Source: Flavobacterium sp. (GTDB taxonomy: Bacteria; Bacteroidota; Bacteroidia; Flavobacteriales; Flavobacteriaceae). Taken from it: 27,985 nt of DNA. A program made the position numbers and the translations under genes. Position 1 is the stretch's first letter; each line of letters starts with the position of its first letter. The DNA lies in NCBI GenBank assembly GCA_030153045.1, contig JASLID010000016.1:1-27985 (forward strand), given 5' to 3'. Below, in pieces: positions 17,251 through 25,995 of this stretch. Below the pieces are notes generated by a model, which saw only the letters and a program-made list of their open reading frames with translations, searched no databases and had not been told where the DNA came from.

Positions 17251-18480
17251 CTATACCCTTTTAGTTTCATTTATAAGCCTTATAGGTTTGTTATAAAGTA
17301 GCTTTAAAAACATTATTTCTATAAATGAAGTGTATTTTTTATTCCCACATTCGTACCACCAATAAGAGTGGTATTGAATAGAGTTTTTCTCCATTTTATT
17401 GAACCATACTTTTTCATGGTCTATTAATACTTCTTTAGATTCAATAATTTTATAGCCATCACCTGTCCAGCAAATTAAAGGCTTGTGCGATGGTGTTTTA
17501 ATGTAGATAAGCGTTGTTGGAGTTGCAATTTTAAAGACTTCTTTATCTATCCATTTACCCTTTGCTATGTTGTATTTTGGATTAAGATTGTATAAAATAT
17601 CATTGTTTTTGTCGTTTTTCATCTCCAAACTGGTTATAAAAAACAATGCAAAGGTTACTATAATAGGAAATACTTTCAGTTGATGATTCTCTGAGATTAC
17701 TTCTTTTACTTGTGGCTTAAAAAATCGAATCAGAAACAACATAGGGACAACTTGATACACGATAAAACAAACTAAACCCACAGTGTGATGCAATATGTTT
17801 TCTTGTGTGCAATTGAGTAAAACCAAACATATAATTCTAAAATAATTGGAAATAATATTCAGAATTACAATTAGAAAACAGAAAATCAGAATTTGAACAA
17901 TTTTAAAATAATGACCTTGTTTTTTTTCTTCAAATGTAAGTAGCAAGGCTCCTGTTAATAATCCTGTTTTAAACATAGACAAACCCATGCAGGCAGTATC
18001 AATAGAAATTTTAGCATTATTAATGTAAAAACTAACGCCTTCAATTCTATCAATAGTGATGAAATTTTTTAGAGTTAAATAAACGCCATAACATAATGCT
18101 TGTTTTATTTCGGTTGTTAAGTGGTCAAAAAACTTATTGAATATGGAGGAAAATAGTATGACACAAATAAATGCTATGAATGAAAATTTTTTGGTGAAAC
18201 TATAATAAACCAAACAAACCAATAAGGATAAAGAAAGGAAATGCAATGATTTTGTATGGAGTCTGTAGCTTACAAATTCAAAAACTACGAGCAATGCAAT
18301 AATGTAATAATTGACTTTAATGTTTGTATTTCTTCCTCCAATAAAAAACAATATAATAGAGAAAAGAACTCCCAGAAAATCGTTTTCAAGACCAAATGCA
18401 ATTGTATTGTGGTTCATTGCCATAAGAAGTAGTAAGGCAAGAACCACAATTAGTTTTTTATTTTGAGTTAAGAAATTCAC
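17251..18480 (-). CDS. xrtN: Exosortase XrtN
   Basis: An integral membrane cysteine transpeptidase that processes proteins bearing a short C-terminal sorting signal. The 409-residue protein has about eight hydrophobic segments up to residue 285. The exosortase triad is visible: C164 in DTACMGLSMF, R215 in NYFRIICLV, and H231/H232 in ILHHTVGLV. Residues 305-409 form a soluble tail resembling EpsI (DUF3485), with SHKPLICWTGDGY (331-343) and YHSYWWYE (370-377). XrtN is the exosortase type paired with MSEP-CTERM targets in Bacteroidota. The start is GTG 18480, directly adjoining the TAA of the upstream target gene with no gap, so translation is probably coupled. Next in-frame ATGs (codons 20 and 22) would cut off the first helix. 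Confidence 0.9.
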   Translation of the reverse strand: MNFLTQNKKLIVVLALLLLMAMNHNTIAFGLENDFLGVLFSIILFFIGGRNTNIKVNYYIIALLVVFEFVSYRLHTKSLHFLSLSLLVCLVYYSFTKKFSFIAFICVILFSSIFNKFFDHLTTEIKQALCYGVYLTLKNFITIDRIEGVSFYINNAKISIDTACMGLSMFKTGLLTGALLLTFEEKKQGHYFKIVQILIFCFLIVILNIISNYFRIICLVLLNCTQENILHHTVGLVCFIVYQVVPMLFLIRFFKPQVKEVISENHQLKVFPIIVTFALFFITSLEMKNDKNNDILYNLNPKYNIAKGKWIDKEVFKIATPTTLIYIKTPSHKPLICWTGDGYKIIESKEVLIDHEKVWFNKMEKNSIQYHSYWWYECGNKKYTSFIEIMFLKLLYNKPIRLINETKRV

Positions 18481-20979
18481 TTATGCAGTTAGTTTTTGGT
18501 TCCTTCTGTAATAATACCAAATTAACATTAATGCAATAATAATCATTGCCCATTCATGCGGTTCTGGAACTGCTCCGTCATTATTTATCGATGCATTTCC
18601 TAGGGTATTTACATTTTTTTCAATCCCATTTTTTTCATAATCCTCATCAGTTTCAAGAACAATAAGCGAAGAAATAGGAGTTACAATGTTGGCCTCTTTG
18701 GCTAAAGAAACATATTTGTTGCTTGCCAATGTGTTTTCCTGAATCTTTACTTGTTCTTCTAAAACTTTCCCAAAAGCATACATTCTATAAATATGATTAG
18801 AACCATTACTGTTGGTTTTGGTGGTTTTTAAGTTTTCTTGAATTGAAATATTGGCAGACTCAATATTTACAGTATTTGCATTGGTTTTTAAAGAAATAAA
18901 TTCATTTTGAGTAATCAGTTTTTTACAATTTTTTAAATCGGTTTGAATAAAATCGACATATTTTTGCTCTTTGATGGTTTGCCAAAAAGGATTAATTTCA
19001 TTTGAGATATTAATGACTTTTATGTTTTTCTGTTTTGTTCTTGTTTTTATTTTTTTGAGGTAATTAGACATTTCTAATTCTTCAAAATTAGCTGAGAATG
19101 TTCCAGATTTGGTAACTACTAAACTGTTTTCTGTAAGTTTGTATAACGGTAATAACGAATACTGAAAATTTTTAAATAGTGGCAATAAATCACTGTAATT
19201 GTCTTTAGTTATTTCCTGTTTTTGATTATTGACGAAGACAAAATATTTTTTGGCATTATCATTAATAAATGTTTCAAGATCTTCTTTTGTCCAATTATTG
19301 TTTAAATCTAAAATGATTTCATTTGGAGTAAATGGAATGATTTCTTTTTGAATCTCTTTAATTTCGTAAACATTATCTTTCCAAGCAAAAGCATTAGAAT
19401 ATGTAGTGTTGCTTTGTGGAATCAGTGCTTCCCATTTGTCTAAACCTTCTGACTCATTAATGTAATAATTGTTTTTTAGTTGAAAAACTTTGCTAGCTTC
19501 AAATTTTTGATTTCCAACCATCTGAATTCTGGATATAGTTTGCGCATTAGAAATGTTTGGACCTTTTATGTTGAGACTCATATATTTCATCTCTTGATTC
19601 TCAACTTTTAAAGGTGTTGTAAAGCCACATTTGAATGTTCTTGGTAATTCCTTGCTAATAGGAAAAACCCTGACAACAACTTTATTTCCTTCTTTCCATT
19701 GCATTAATGAAGGATCACGAGCCTCTACACCTACAATTTGAGTGTATGCTTTTTTTGCCTTTTCTTTTGTTGTTAATACACCTTTGCGTTCAATTCCATT
19801 CACCCATAAAGAAAGCGATGTAGCAACTGAACCTTCAGGTAATTGAAATGAATAAATAGCTTCTTTGTCTCCCCAAGAATCTTTTTCGCAAGCTATATCC
19901 ATGGTGATTTCGGTATAAGCCAATCGCTCATCTGAATAGATTTTGATGTCTTCTTTGATGTTTTTAGTAACTAAATCTGTTCCGCTCCACAACTGCTCCT
20001 CGGTTTCCAATCGCTTGTCAAAATTTGATTTTAAAATGTTTATTCTCTCATCCTGGCTCAAAACTAGATTTTCTGAAAATAAATAGGCAATATTTACCAA
20101 TGGATTATGTGTTTTTCTTTCGTTATATTGATTTTGGTTGAACGAATCAAAACCTCTAAATTCAAAAAAATCATCAGTGCATATATAAACGATATCTTTT
20201 TTAAGTAGTATTTCGTTAAGTAGATTTGGTTTTAAATTTTGAGAGATTTTTATGTAGGTTGGTAAATCTTCATTGTTTTGGAATGATTTTGTAATTGAAT
20301 TTTCATTCATTTTTTTACTTTCATTATCCAATAAGATTGTAAAAGTTATTAAGCTAAACACAACGGTTATTATTCCAATGCTAAATGAAATCAGGTTCTT
20401 TTTGTTATTTGGTAATAATTTAATCAAAGAAATAGCATGGCTTATCAATACTATCATAGGAACTAGGCCATAAAAACCTAAGCCTAATGCAAAAATGCCT
20501 ATTAACGATATTGGAGCAAAAGGAAGTAGATAGATTGCATAATAGATAATTAGCAAATATGAAAATCCGTTTATGCAATATGAAATAGGTGTGATAAATT
20601 TATTTTTATAATTGCTGTATAAGAAAAAGTTTGATAGGCAAAACAAGAAGGTTACTACGTAAACCCAAATTGGTAAATTCTCAAAAATATTTATAAAAAC
20701 GTTAGTGCAAAAACAACCAATAAACCAATTTAGAAATAGAAATGGAATCAAATGAAGGTGTTTTTCTCGGTGTCTTAAAATTTTAAGAGAGATAATAAGT
20801 CCATAAGTAAACTCGAAAATTAAACTTATAAAACAGGTTGCTTCTAAGGAGTCATTGTCAAATTCTATTCCTATTAAAGAAATAATAAGTAGAAGTGTAC
20901 TTATAAGAGAAACAATAATACTAGCCAATACACCTGTTTTGTTGATGTAAGTTTTAAATAGAGATTTGTAATCATTCAT
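18481..20979 (-). CDS. MSEP-CTERM sorting domain protein with VIT domain
   Basis: An 832-residue protein, the likely dedicated target of the adjacent exosortase. Residues 15-218 contain about seven hydrophobic segments. Residues 345-470 are a vault/inter-alpha-trypsin (VIT) domain, with IYSFQLPEGSVATSLSLWVN, AYTQIVGVEARDP and VVVRVFP visible. Residues 480-790 are a soluble region without a domain I can name. The C-terminus is a sorting signal: VPEPHEW (804-810), hydrophobic helix 811-824, then RRNQK. The motif here reads VPEP where MSEP is the name-giving form. The ATG at 20979 has a TAnnTTTG element 36 bp upstream on the minus strand. Family and partnership are firm; the biological job of these proteins is not known. 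Confidence 0.9.
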   Translation of the reverse strand: MNDYKSLFKTYINKTGVLASIIVSLISTLLLIISLIGIEFDNDSLEATCFISLIFEFTYGLIISLKILRHREKHLHLIPFLFLNWFIGCFCTNVFINIFENLPIWVYVVTFLFCLSNFFLYSNYKNKFITPISYCINGFSYLLIIYYAIYLLPFAPISLIGIFALGLGFYGLVPMIVLISHAISLIKLLPNNKKNLISFSIGIITVVFSLITFTILLDNESKKMNENSITKSFQNNEDLPTYIKISQNLKPNLLNEILLKKDIVYICTDDFFEFRGFDSFNQNQYNERKTHNPLVNIAYLFSENLVLSQDERINILKSNFDKRLETEEQLWSGTDLVTKNIKEDIKIYSDERLAYTEITMDIACEKDSWGDKEAIYSFQLPEGSVATSLSLWVNGIERKGVLTTKEKAKKAYTQIVGVEARDPSLMQWKEGNKVVVRVFPISKELPRTFKCGFTTPLKVENQEMKYMSLNIKGPNISNAQTISRIQMVGNQKFEASKVFQLKNNYYINESEGLDKWEALIPQSNTTYSNAFAWKDNVYEIKEIQKEIIPFTPNEIILDLNNNWTKEDLETFINDNAKKYFVFVNNQKQEITKDNYSDLLPLFKNFQYSLLPLYKLTENSLVVTKSGTFSANFEELEMSNYLKKIKTRTKQKNIKVINISNEINPFWQTIKEQKYVDFIQTDLKNCKKLITQNEFISLKTNANTVNIESANISIQENLKTTKTNSNGSNHIYRMYAFGKVLEEQVKIQENTLASNKYVSLAKEANIVTPISSLIVLETDEDYEKNGIEKNVNTLGNASINNDGAVPEPHEWAMIIIALMLIWYYYRRNQKLTA

Positions 20980-21014
20980 AGTTTAGTGATTAAAATTAAA
21001 AGTACTTTGAAATA

Positions 21015-21022
21015 CAAAGTTA
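21015..21022 (-). promoter_or_regulatory. Candidate -7 element of the MSEP-CTERM/xrtN operon
   Basis: On the minus strand this reads TAACTTTG, a perfect TAnnTTTG match, 36 bp upstream of the target gene's ATG. The -33 position (around 21042) reads TTC instead of TTG. Together with the zero-gap junction at 18480/18481 it suggests one transcript for both genes. Confidence 0.5.
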
Positions 21023-21148
21023 ATTTTATTTTTATCTTTATGAAGGTTTTTATTATTTATTTTTAAAAATAAATTTAGGAGGAAGTTATTTCAGTTTTGT
21101 AAAAAAAAGGGTGGTAAAAAGCCTAGAAAAATGTTAGCAAGAGTTTTT

Positions 21149-22288
21149 TTAATTATTCAGAATCTTCTTGTCCAATTCAGCATCATAGAAAAATAAAAAC
21201 ATACTTCCCATCATGTCTTGGTCTACTTTTGAAGTATTGTTGGTGGTTAAAACCAATTCGTATTCGTGGTTTCCATACATCCAAACCCCAGTTTCAGAAC
21301 TAAACGGTTCAATTTTTGACAACCCTATTTTGTTTTCCAAATTGGTTATTTTACAAGTAAAAACAGTTTTGTTGGTGGTTTTATCAAAAACACTAATTGT
21401 TGTAGAAAACGGATGGACATGTGGTGCCGAAAAATGCAATCGCAAGCTGTCTTTGATTTGCAATTGTTCGGTGATGGAACTTCTGTAGGTCTTAATTCCT
21501 GTTGGAATCACCCAATGTCCCGAAAGCATATTGCCATGCCCGTCATCGTAACTGTGATTTTTGGTTTCCACAGGAACGCACTGATTGCTGGCTGGATCCA
21601 ACGGACCCTTGAACGGGTCGATTTTGTCGTACGGTAATTGAATAAATACCGTTCTGCTCATTAATGGTTTTTGTGTTTTGTTGTAATCTTCGTATTTGAC
21701 CGTTACTTCATGTTTTATTTTCTTAAAAATATGAGGTAAATTATGATTCAAAGATTGTGTAGTGACATTCAAATAATCATTACCGTAAATAGGAACACCA
21801 TACCCTTTTGGGAAATCAAAATCTTCTAGTCCGTTGGATAAGGACGTTAATCTAGGATATTGTTTGCCAATTCGATCTTCCATTTTCCAATGACCAAAAT
21901 ATTGCGTGTCATTAATATCCACATTCATATGGCAAATAAAATCATCCGAAAGACGTTCGTTGGTTTTTGCGTCGATGGCTTTCACATCGAAACCCGTAAT
22001 CCAAAGTAATTTTTCAGTTTGATTCAGCTGAATGTAACGCGAAGCTTTCGGGCCTTCCATCGATTTATAAATACCGTCAATCAGGAACGTTGGCGATCGC
22101 ATTTTATATTCTTTAGTGTCGTTATTCACAATCCAATCGTTGTCAACTAATCCGGTTTTGTGTAAAAAAAGAGTTTTTACAATGGCTTTATGTCGGTTAG
22201 ATAGCATATAAAAGGTCACTATTCCTAACATACTCGAAAGGAAAAATGTAAATGCAAAATATTTGTATATCTTTGATTTTAGAGCCAT
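21149..22288 (-). CDS. Membrane-anchored protein with PHM-like copper domain (putative)
   Basis: A 379-residue protein I cannot name with certainty. Residues 8-30 form one N-terminal membrane anchor; the rest should face the periplasm or surface. Residues 257-370 resemble the copper-M domain of peptidylglycine alpha-hydroxylating monooxygenase (PHM). HWVIPTG (258-264) is followed after about 25 residues by PHVHPF with an HxH pair (H290, H292), and methionines M359, M360 and M363 lie 69-73 residues after the pair. In PHM the ligands are H242, H244 and M314. The upstream CHMND-like segment (C119, H120) might be a remnant of the copper-H site, but the position of its third histidine reads KYED (198-201). 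It could be a one-copper or non-enzymatic relative. It is divergent from an acyltransferase with only 33 bp between starts. Confidence 0.55.
   Translation of the reverse strand: MALKSKIYKYFAFTFFLSSMLGIVTFYMLSNRHKAIVKTLFLHKTGLVDNDWIVNNDTKEYKMRSPTFLIDGIYKSMEGPKASRYIQLNQTEKLLWITGFDVKAIDAKTNERLSDDFICHMNVDINDTQYFGHWKMEDRIGKQYPRLTSLSNGLEDFDFPKGYGVPIYGNDYLNVTTQSLNHNLPHIFKKIKHEVTVKYEDYNKTQKPLMSRTVFIQLPYDKIDPFKGPLDPASNQCVPVETKNHSYDDGHGNMLSGHWVIPTGIKTYRSSITEQLQIKDSLRLHFSAPHVHPFSTTISVFDKTTNKTVFTCKITNLENKIGLSKIEPFSSETGVWMYGNHEYELVLTTNNTSKVDQDMMGSMFLFFYDAELDKKILNN
22268..22275 (+). promoter_or_regulatory. Candidate -7 element for the acyltransferase gene
   Basis: TATCTTTG, a perfect TAnnTTTG match, lies 46 bp upstream of the acyltransferase ATG and inside the first codons of the divergent gene. 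No clear -33 TTG is seen at the right distance. Confidence 0.4.
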
Positions 22289-22307
22289 AATTAAAACGGA
22301 ATAGCTA

Positions 22308-22315
22308 CAAATGTA
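22308..22315 (-). promoter_or_regulatory. Candidate -7 element for the PHM-like gene
   Basis: On the minus strand this reads TACATTTG, a perfect TAnnTTTG match, 19 bp upstream of the ATG at 22288. A TTTTG at 22340-22344 (minus strand), 24 bp further upstream, could act as the -33 element, placing it inside the acyltransferase coding sequence. Confidence 0.45.
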
Positions 22316-22321
22316 ATAGAA

Positions 22322-23440
22322 ATGGATGCATTAGAAAAACAAAATAATACTCGAATATTTGGATTAGATGTCGTCCGCGCTATGGCCATCTTGTTAGTTT
22401 TGTTTTCGCATGCATATTATTTAGTTGATAGTTCAAATCCATTGGTGATTTCTTTGAGTGGATTGGCCGGTTTTGCAGGTGTTGAGCTGTTTTTTGTATT
22501 AAGTGGCTACTTAATTGGTTCGATATTATTGCGACAGTACATTTCAGATCGTTTTTCGCCAAAGCATATTCTTATTTTTCTAAAGAGGCGCTGGTTTCGC
22601 ACCTTACCGAATTATTATTTGATCCTTGTTGTTAATGTTGGTGTCGCTTTTTATTTAGGTTATCCTTCAGAATATTGGGCTCGTTATTTTTTCTTTTTCC
22701 AAAATTTTCAAAGTTATTTTATTAGCTTTTTTTCAGAATCATGGAGTTTATCAGTAGAAGAGTGGACTTATATTTTATTGCCCTTTAGTTTGTTTGTAGC
22801 CTTAAAAATTGGAAGTAAACTCACTAAGAAATGGTCGTTTTTTATCGCTGTTGTTTTGCTAATTGTTTTAGCACATGTTTTCCGTTATTTGAATCTGTTA
22901 AATACTAGTATTTCTACTATGGAAGTTTGGAATACAAACGTCAAATCAATTGTAATCTTTAGATTTGACACCATACTTTACGGTGTTTTGCTAGCTTGGT
23001 TGCATCAGTTTTATGCTGATTTTTTATATCAGTATAGAATTTATTTTTTGATTGTAGCTGCGCATTTATTTTTTCTACAGTTTGTCATTTTAAATGTTTT
23101 GGGTGTCGATATTATCTCAAGTCCCATTTATTTCAACGTTTTTTATTTTACACTTTCGTCGGTTATTTTTTTCTTATGTCTTCCATATTTTATTTTTTGG
23201 AAGAGTTCAAAATCATGGCTTTCATCAAGTATTTATTTTATAAGTAAAACATCCTATGCAGTATACTTAACTCATTATAGTATTGTGCTGGTTGTTTTAA
23301 AATATTTGCTTCAAGAAAGTGCGTTTCAACTGCCGTCAATATTGGTTTTGCTACTTTATTTCGGAACTACTTTTATACTATCGTACTTATTATTTCAATA
23401 TTTTGAAAAACCCATCATGAACTTGAGGGATAAAAATTAA
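22322..23440 (+). CDS. Acyltransferase 3 family membrane protein
   Basis: A 372-residue polytopic inner-membrane acyltransferase of the OafA/YrhL (Acyl_transf_3) family, which transfers acyl groups onto surface sugars or other extracytoplasmic acceptors. About ten hydrophobic helices are visible. Family landmarks are R19 and H30 (LDVVRAMAILLVLFSH), GVELFFVLSG (53-62), RRWFRTLP (89-96) and SWSLSVEEW (140-148). There is no C-terminal SGNH domain; the length fits the stand-alone form. The acceptor cannot be inferred, since no polysaccharide locus is adjacent. Start ATG 22322; an upstream ATG at 22311 runs immediately into a stop codon. It is divergent from the PHM-like gene. Confidence 0.93.
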   Translation: MDALEKQNNTRIFGLDVVRAMAILLVLFSHAYYLVDSSNPLVISLSGLAGFAGVELFFVLSGYLIGSILLRQYISDRFSPKHILIFLKRRWFRTLPNYYLILVVNVGVAFYLGYPSEYWARYFFFFQNFQSYFISFFSESWSLSVEEWTYILLPFSLFVALKIGSKLTKKWSFFIAVVLLIVLAHVFRYLNLLNTSISTMEVWNTNVKSIVIFRFDTILYGVLLAWLHQFYADFLYQYRIYFLIVAAHLFFLQFVILNVLGVDIISSPIYFNVFYFTLSSVIFFLCLPYFIFWKSSKSWLSSSIYFISKTSYAVYLTHYSIVLVVLKYLLQESAFQLPSILVLLLYFGTTFILSYLLFQYFEKPIMNLRDKN

Positions 23441-23569
23441 CTTTCTTTAATATTTGTGTACTACATTCCTTTTTTGATAAAAAATAGATATCAAAATTGC
23501 TCTTTTCATAAATATTCAGAATCAATAAACATATTTGATTAAAAAGTTTTTAATAGCACAACGATTTTG

Positions 23570-23577
23570 TAAATTTG
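23570..23577 (+). promoter_or_regulatory. Candidate -7 element of the aconitase gene
   Basis: TAAATTTG, a perfect TAnnTTTG match, lies 26 bp upstream of the aconitase ATG. The -33 region at about 23547-23550 reads TTTT, a near match to TTTG. The leader would be about 20 nt. Confidence 0.5.
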
Positions 23578-23603
23578 CTCTACAAATTAAATAACCTAAC
23601 ATT

Positions 23604-25868
23604 ATGGCATTTGATATTAAAATGATTGAAAAAGTGTATGCTAACATGGCTACTCGTGTAGATAAAGCGCGTGAGCTTGTTGGTCGTCCACTTACACTTA
23701 CTGAAAAAATATTATATTCTCACCTTTGGGAAGGAACACCGTCAGGCGTTTTTAAAAGAGGTGCAGATTATGTAGACTTCGCTCCAGATAGAGTAGCTTG
23801 TCAAGATGCCACTGCGCAAATGGCCTTGTTGCAATTTATGCACGCTGGTAAAAAAACAGTAGCAGTTCCTACAACGGTACACTGTGATCACTTGATCCAA
23901 GCAAAAGAAGGCGCTAAAACGGATTTAGCTGTAGCGAATTCTCAATCAAAAGAAGTTTTCGATTTCCTTTCTTCAGTTTCAAATAAATACGGAATTGGTT
24001 TCTGGAAACCAGGCTCAGGAATTATCCACCAAATTGTTTTAGAAAATTACGCATTCCCTGGAGGAATGATGATTGGTACCGATTCTCACACTGTAAACGC
24101 AGGTGGTTTAGGTATGCTAGCGATTGGTGTTGGTGGAGCTGATGCTGTAGATGTAATGTCAGGAATGTCTTGGGAATTAAAATTTCCAAAACTAATTGGA
24201 GTAAAATTAACTGGTAAATTATCAGGTTGGACTGCGCCAAAAGATGTTATTCTTAAAGTAGCCGATATTCTTACTGTAAAAGGTGGAACGGGCGCTATTG
24301 TGGAGTATTTTGGAGAAGGTGCAGAAGCAATGTCATGTACTGGTAAAGGAACCATTTGTAATATGGGTGCCGAAATTGGAGCAACGACTTCTACTTTTGG
24401 TTACGACGATTCAATGCGTAGATATTTAACAGCGACTGGTCGTCAGGATGTTGTAGATGCTGCCGATAAAGTAGCTTCTTATTTAACAGCCGATGCTGAA
24501 GTATATGCTAATCCAGCACAATATTTCGATCAATTAATCGAAATTAACTTATCTGAATTAGAACCACACATCAACGGTCCTTTTACGCCAGACAGAGGTA
24601 CACCAGTTTCTAAAATGAAAGCTGAAGCTGCTACAAATGGTTGGCCAATAAAAGTAGAGTGGGGATTAATTGGGTCTTGTACGAACTCTTCATACGAAGA
24701 TATGGCTCGTGCTGCTTCTATCGTTGAACAAGCTGTTGCACACGGAATTACACCAAAAGCGGAATTCGGAATCAATCCAGGTTCTGAGCAAATTAGATAT
24801 ACTATCGAAAGAGACGGAATTATTGCGACTTTCGAAAAAATGGGAACTAAAGTATTTACGAATGCTTGCGGACCATGTATTGGACAATGGGATAGAGCAG
24901 GAGCAGACAAAGGTGAAAAAAACACGATTGTTCACTCATTCAACCGTAACTTCTCGAAAAGAGCAGACGGTAACCCAAATACACATGCTTTTGTAACTTC
25001 ACCAGAAATGGTTGCTGCATTAGCGATTTCAGGACGTTTAGACTTCAATCCTTTAACAGATACATTGTTAAATGATAAAGGAGAAGAAGTAAAATTAAAC
25101 GCGCCTTTCGGAGATGAATTGCCAAAAAGAGGATTTGATGTAGAAGATGCTGGTTTCCAAGCACCTGCTGAAGATGGTTCTGGAGTACAGGTTGCTGTTT
25201 CTGAAACGTCTGATCGTTTACAATTATTAGCTCCTTTCGCTCCTTGGAATGGTAAAAATATTACTGGAGCTAAATTGCTAATCAAAGCTTTCGGAAAATG
25301 TACTACCGACCATATTTCTATGGCTGGACCTTGGTTGCGTTTCCGTGGTCACTTGGATAACATTTCAAACAATATGTTGATTGGTGCTGAAAATGCTTTT
25401 AATCAAAAAGCCAATTCGGTTAAAAACCAATTGACTGGCGAATATGCTGAAGTTCCTGCGGTTCAAAGAGCGTATAAAGCGGCTGGAGTTTCTTCTATTG
25501 TTGTGGGTGACCACAATTATGGTGAAGGATCTTCTCGTGAGCACGCAGCTATGGAACCTCGTTTCTTAGGAGTTAGTGCAGTATTAGTAAAATCATTTGC
25601 TCGTATTCACGAAACCAACTTAAAGAAACAAGGAATGTTGGCTTTAACATTTGCTAACGAAGCAGATTACGATAAAATTCAAGAAAATGATACCATCAAT
25701 TTCTTAGATTTAACAGAATTTGCTCCTGGAAAACCATTAACGTTAGAATTCGTTCACGCCGATGGTTCAAAAGACATTATTTTAGCAAACCATACCTACA
25801 ACGATAGCCAAATTGGCTGGTTTGTTGCAGGTTCAGCGTTAAATTTAATTGCAGCTGGAAAAGCTTAA
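23604..25868 (+). CDS. acn: Aconitate hydratase
   Basis: Aconitase of the tricarboxylic acid cycle, interconverting citrate and isocitrate through cis-aconitate. The 754-residue protein has the length and pattern of the mitochondrial-type branch rather than bacterial AcnB. The iron-sulfur cluster ligands are C359 in GSCTNSS and C422 and C425 in NACGPCIGQW, nearly the same numbers as in mitochondrial aconitase. Other landmarks are VPTTVHCDHLIQ (about 93-104), IGTDSHTVNAGGLG (about 158-171), and the swivel-domain motif GDHNYGEGSSREHAA (about 635-649). It is transcribed alone, with its own promoter element and a terminator. No frameshift is seen. Confidence 0.97.
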   Translation: MAFDIKMIEKVYANMATRVDKARELVGRPLTLTEKILYSHLWEGTPSGVFKRGADYVDFAPDRVACQDATAQMALLQFMHAGKKTVAVPTTVHCDHLIQAKEGAKTDLAVANSQSKEVFDFLSSVSNKYGIGFWKPGSGIIHQIVLENYAFPGGMMIGTDSHTVNAGGLGMLAIGVGGADAVDVMSGMSWELKFPKLIGVKLTGKLSGWTAPKDVILKVADILTVKGGTGAIVEYFGEGAEAMSCTGKGTICNMGAEIGATTSTFGYDDSMRRYLTATGRQDVVDAADKVASYLTADAEVYANPAQYFDQLIEINLSELEPHINGPFTPDRGTPVSKMKAEAATNGWPIKVEWGLIGSCTNSSYEDMARAASIVEQAVAHGITPKAEFGINPGSEQIRYTIERDGIIATFEKMGTKVFTNACGPCIGQWDRAGADKGEKNTIVHSFNRNFSKRADGNPNTHAFVTSPEMVAALAISGRLDFNPLTDTLLNDKGEEVKLNAPFGDELPKRGFDVEDAGFQAPAEDGSGVQVAVSETSDRLQLLAPFAPWNGKNITGAKLLIKAFGKCTTDHISMAGPWLRFRGHLDNISNNMLIGAENAFNQKANSVKNQLTGEYAEVPAVQRAYKAAGVSSIVVGDHNYGEGSSREHAAMEPRFLGVSAVLVKSFARIHETNLKKQGMLALTFANEADYDKIQENDTINFLDLTEFAPGKPLTLEFVHADGSKDIILANHTYNDSQIGWFVAGSALNLIAAGKA

Positions 25869-25894
25869 CAAGTAGTTAAGAAAATCATAAAAGT

Positions 25895-25925
25895 AAAACT
25901 CTCAGTGAAAGCTGGGAGTTTTTTT
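25895..25925 (+). terminator. Terminator of the aconitase gene
   Basis: AAAACTCTCAG (25895-25905) pairs with CTGGGAGTTTT (25912-25922), one wobble, around a 6-base loop and followed by a T run. It is 26 bp past the aconitase stop codon. Confidence 0.9.
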
Positions 25926-25995
25926 ATTTCAAAATTCTTATATTGTGCGAAATTTTATATTTCTGCGTTATTAGAAATAAAAACAGTTTGCCCCA

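Noticed and set aside
21213..21637. Plus-strand open frames opposite the PHM-like gene
   Set aside because: They overlap each other and the longer minus-strand gene, which has a membrane anchor and a coherent motif pattern.
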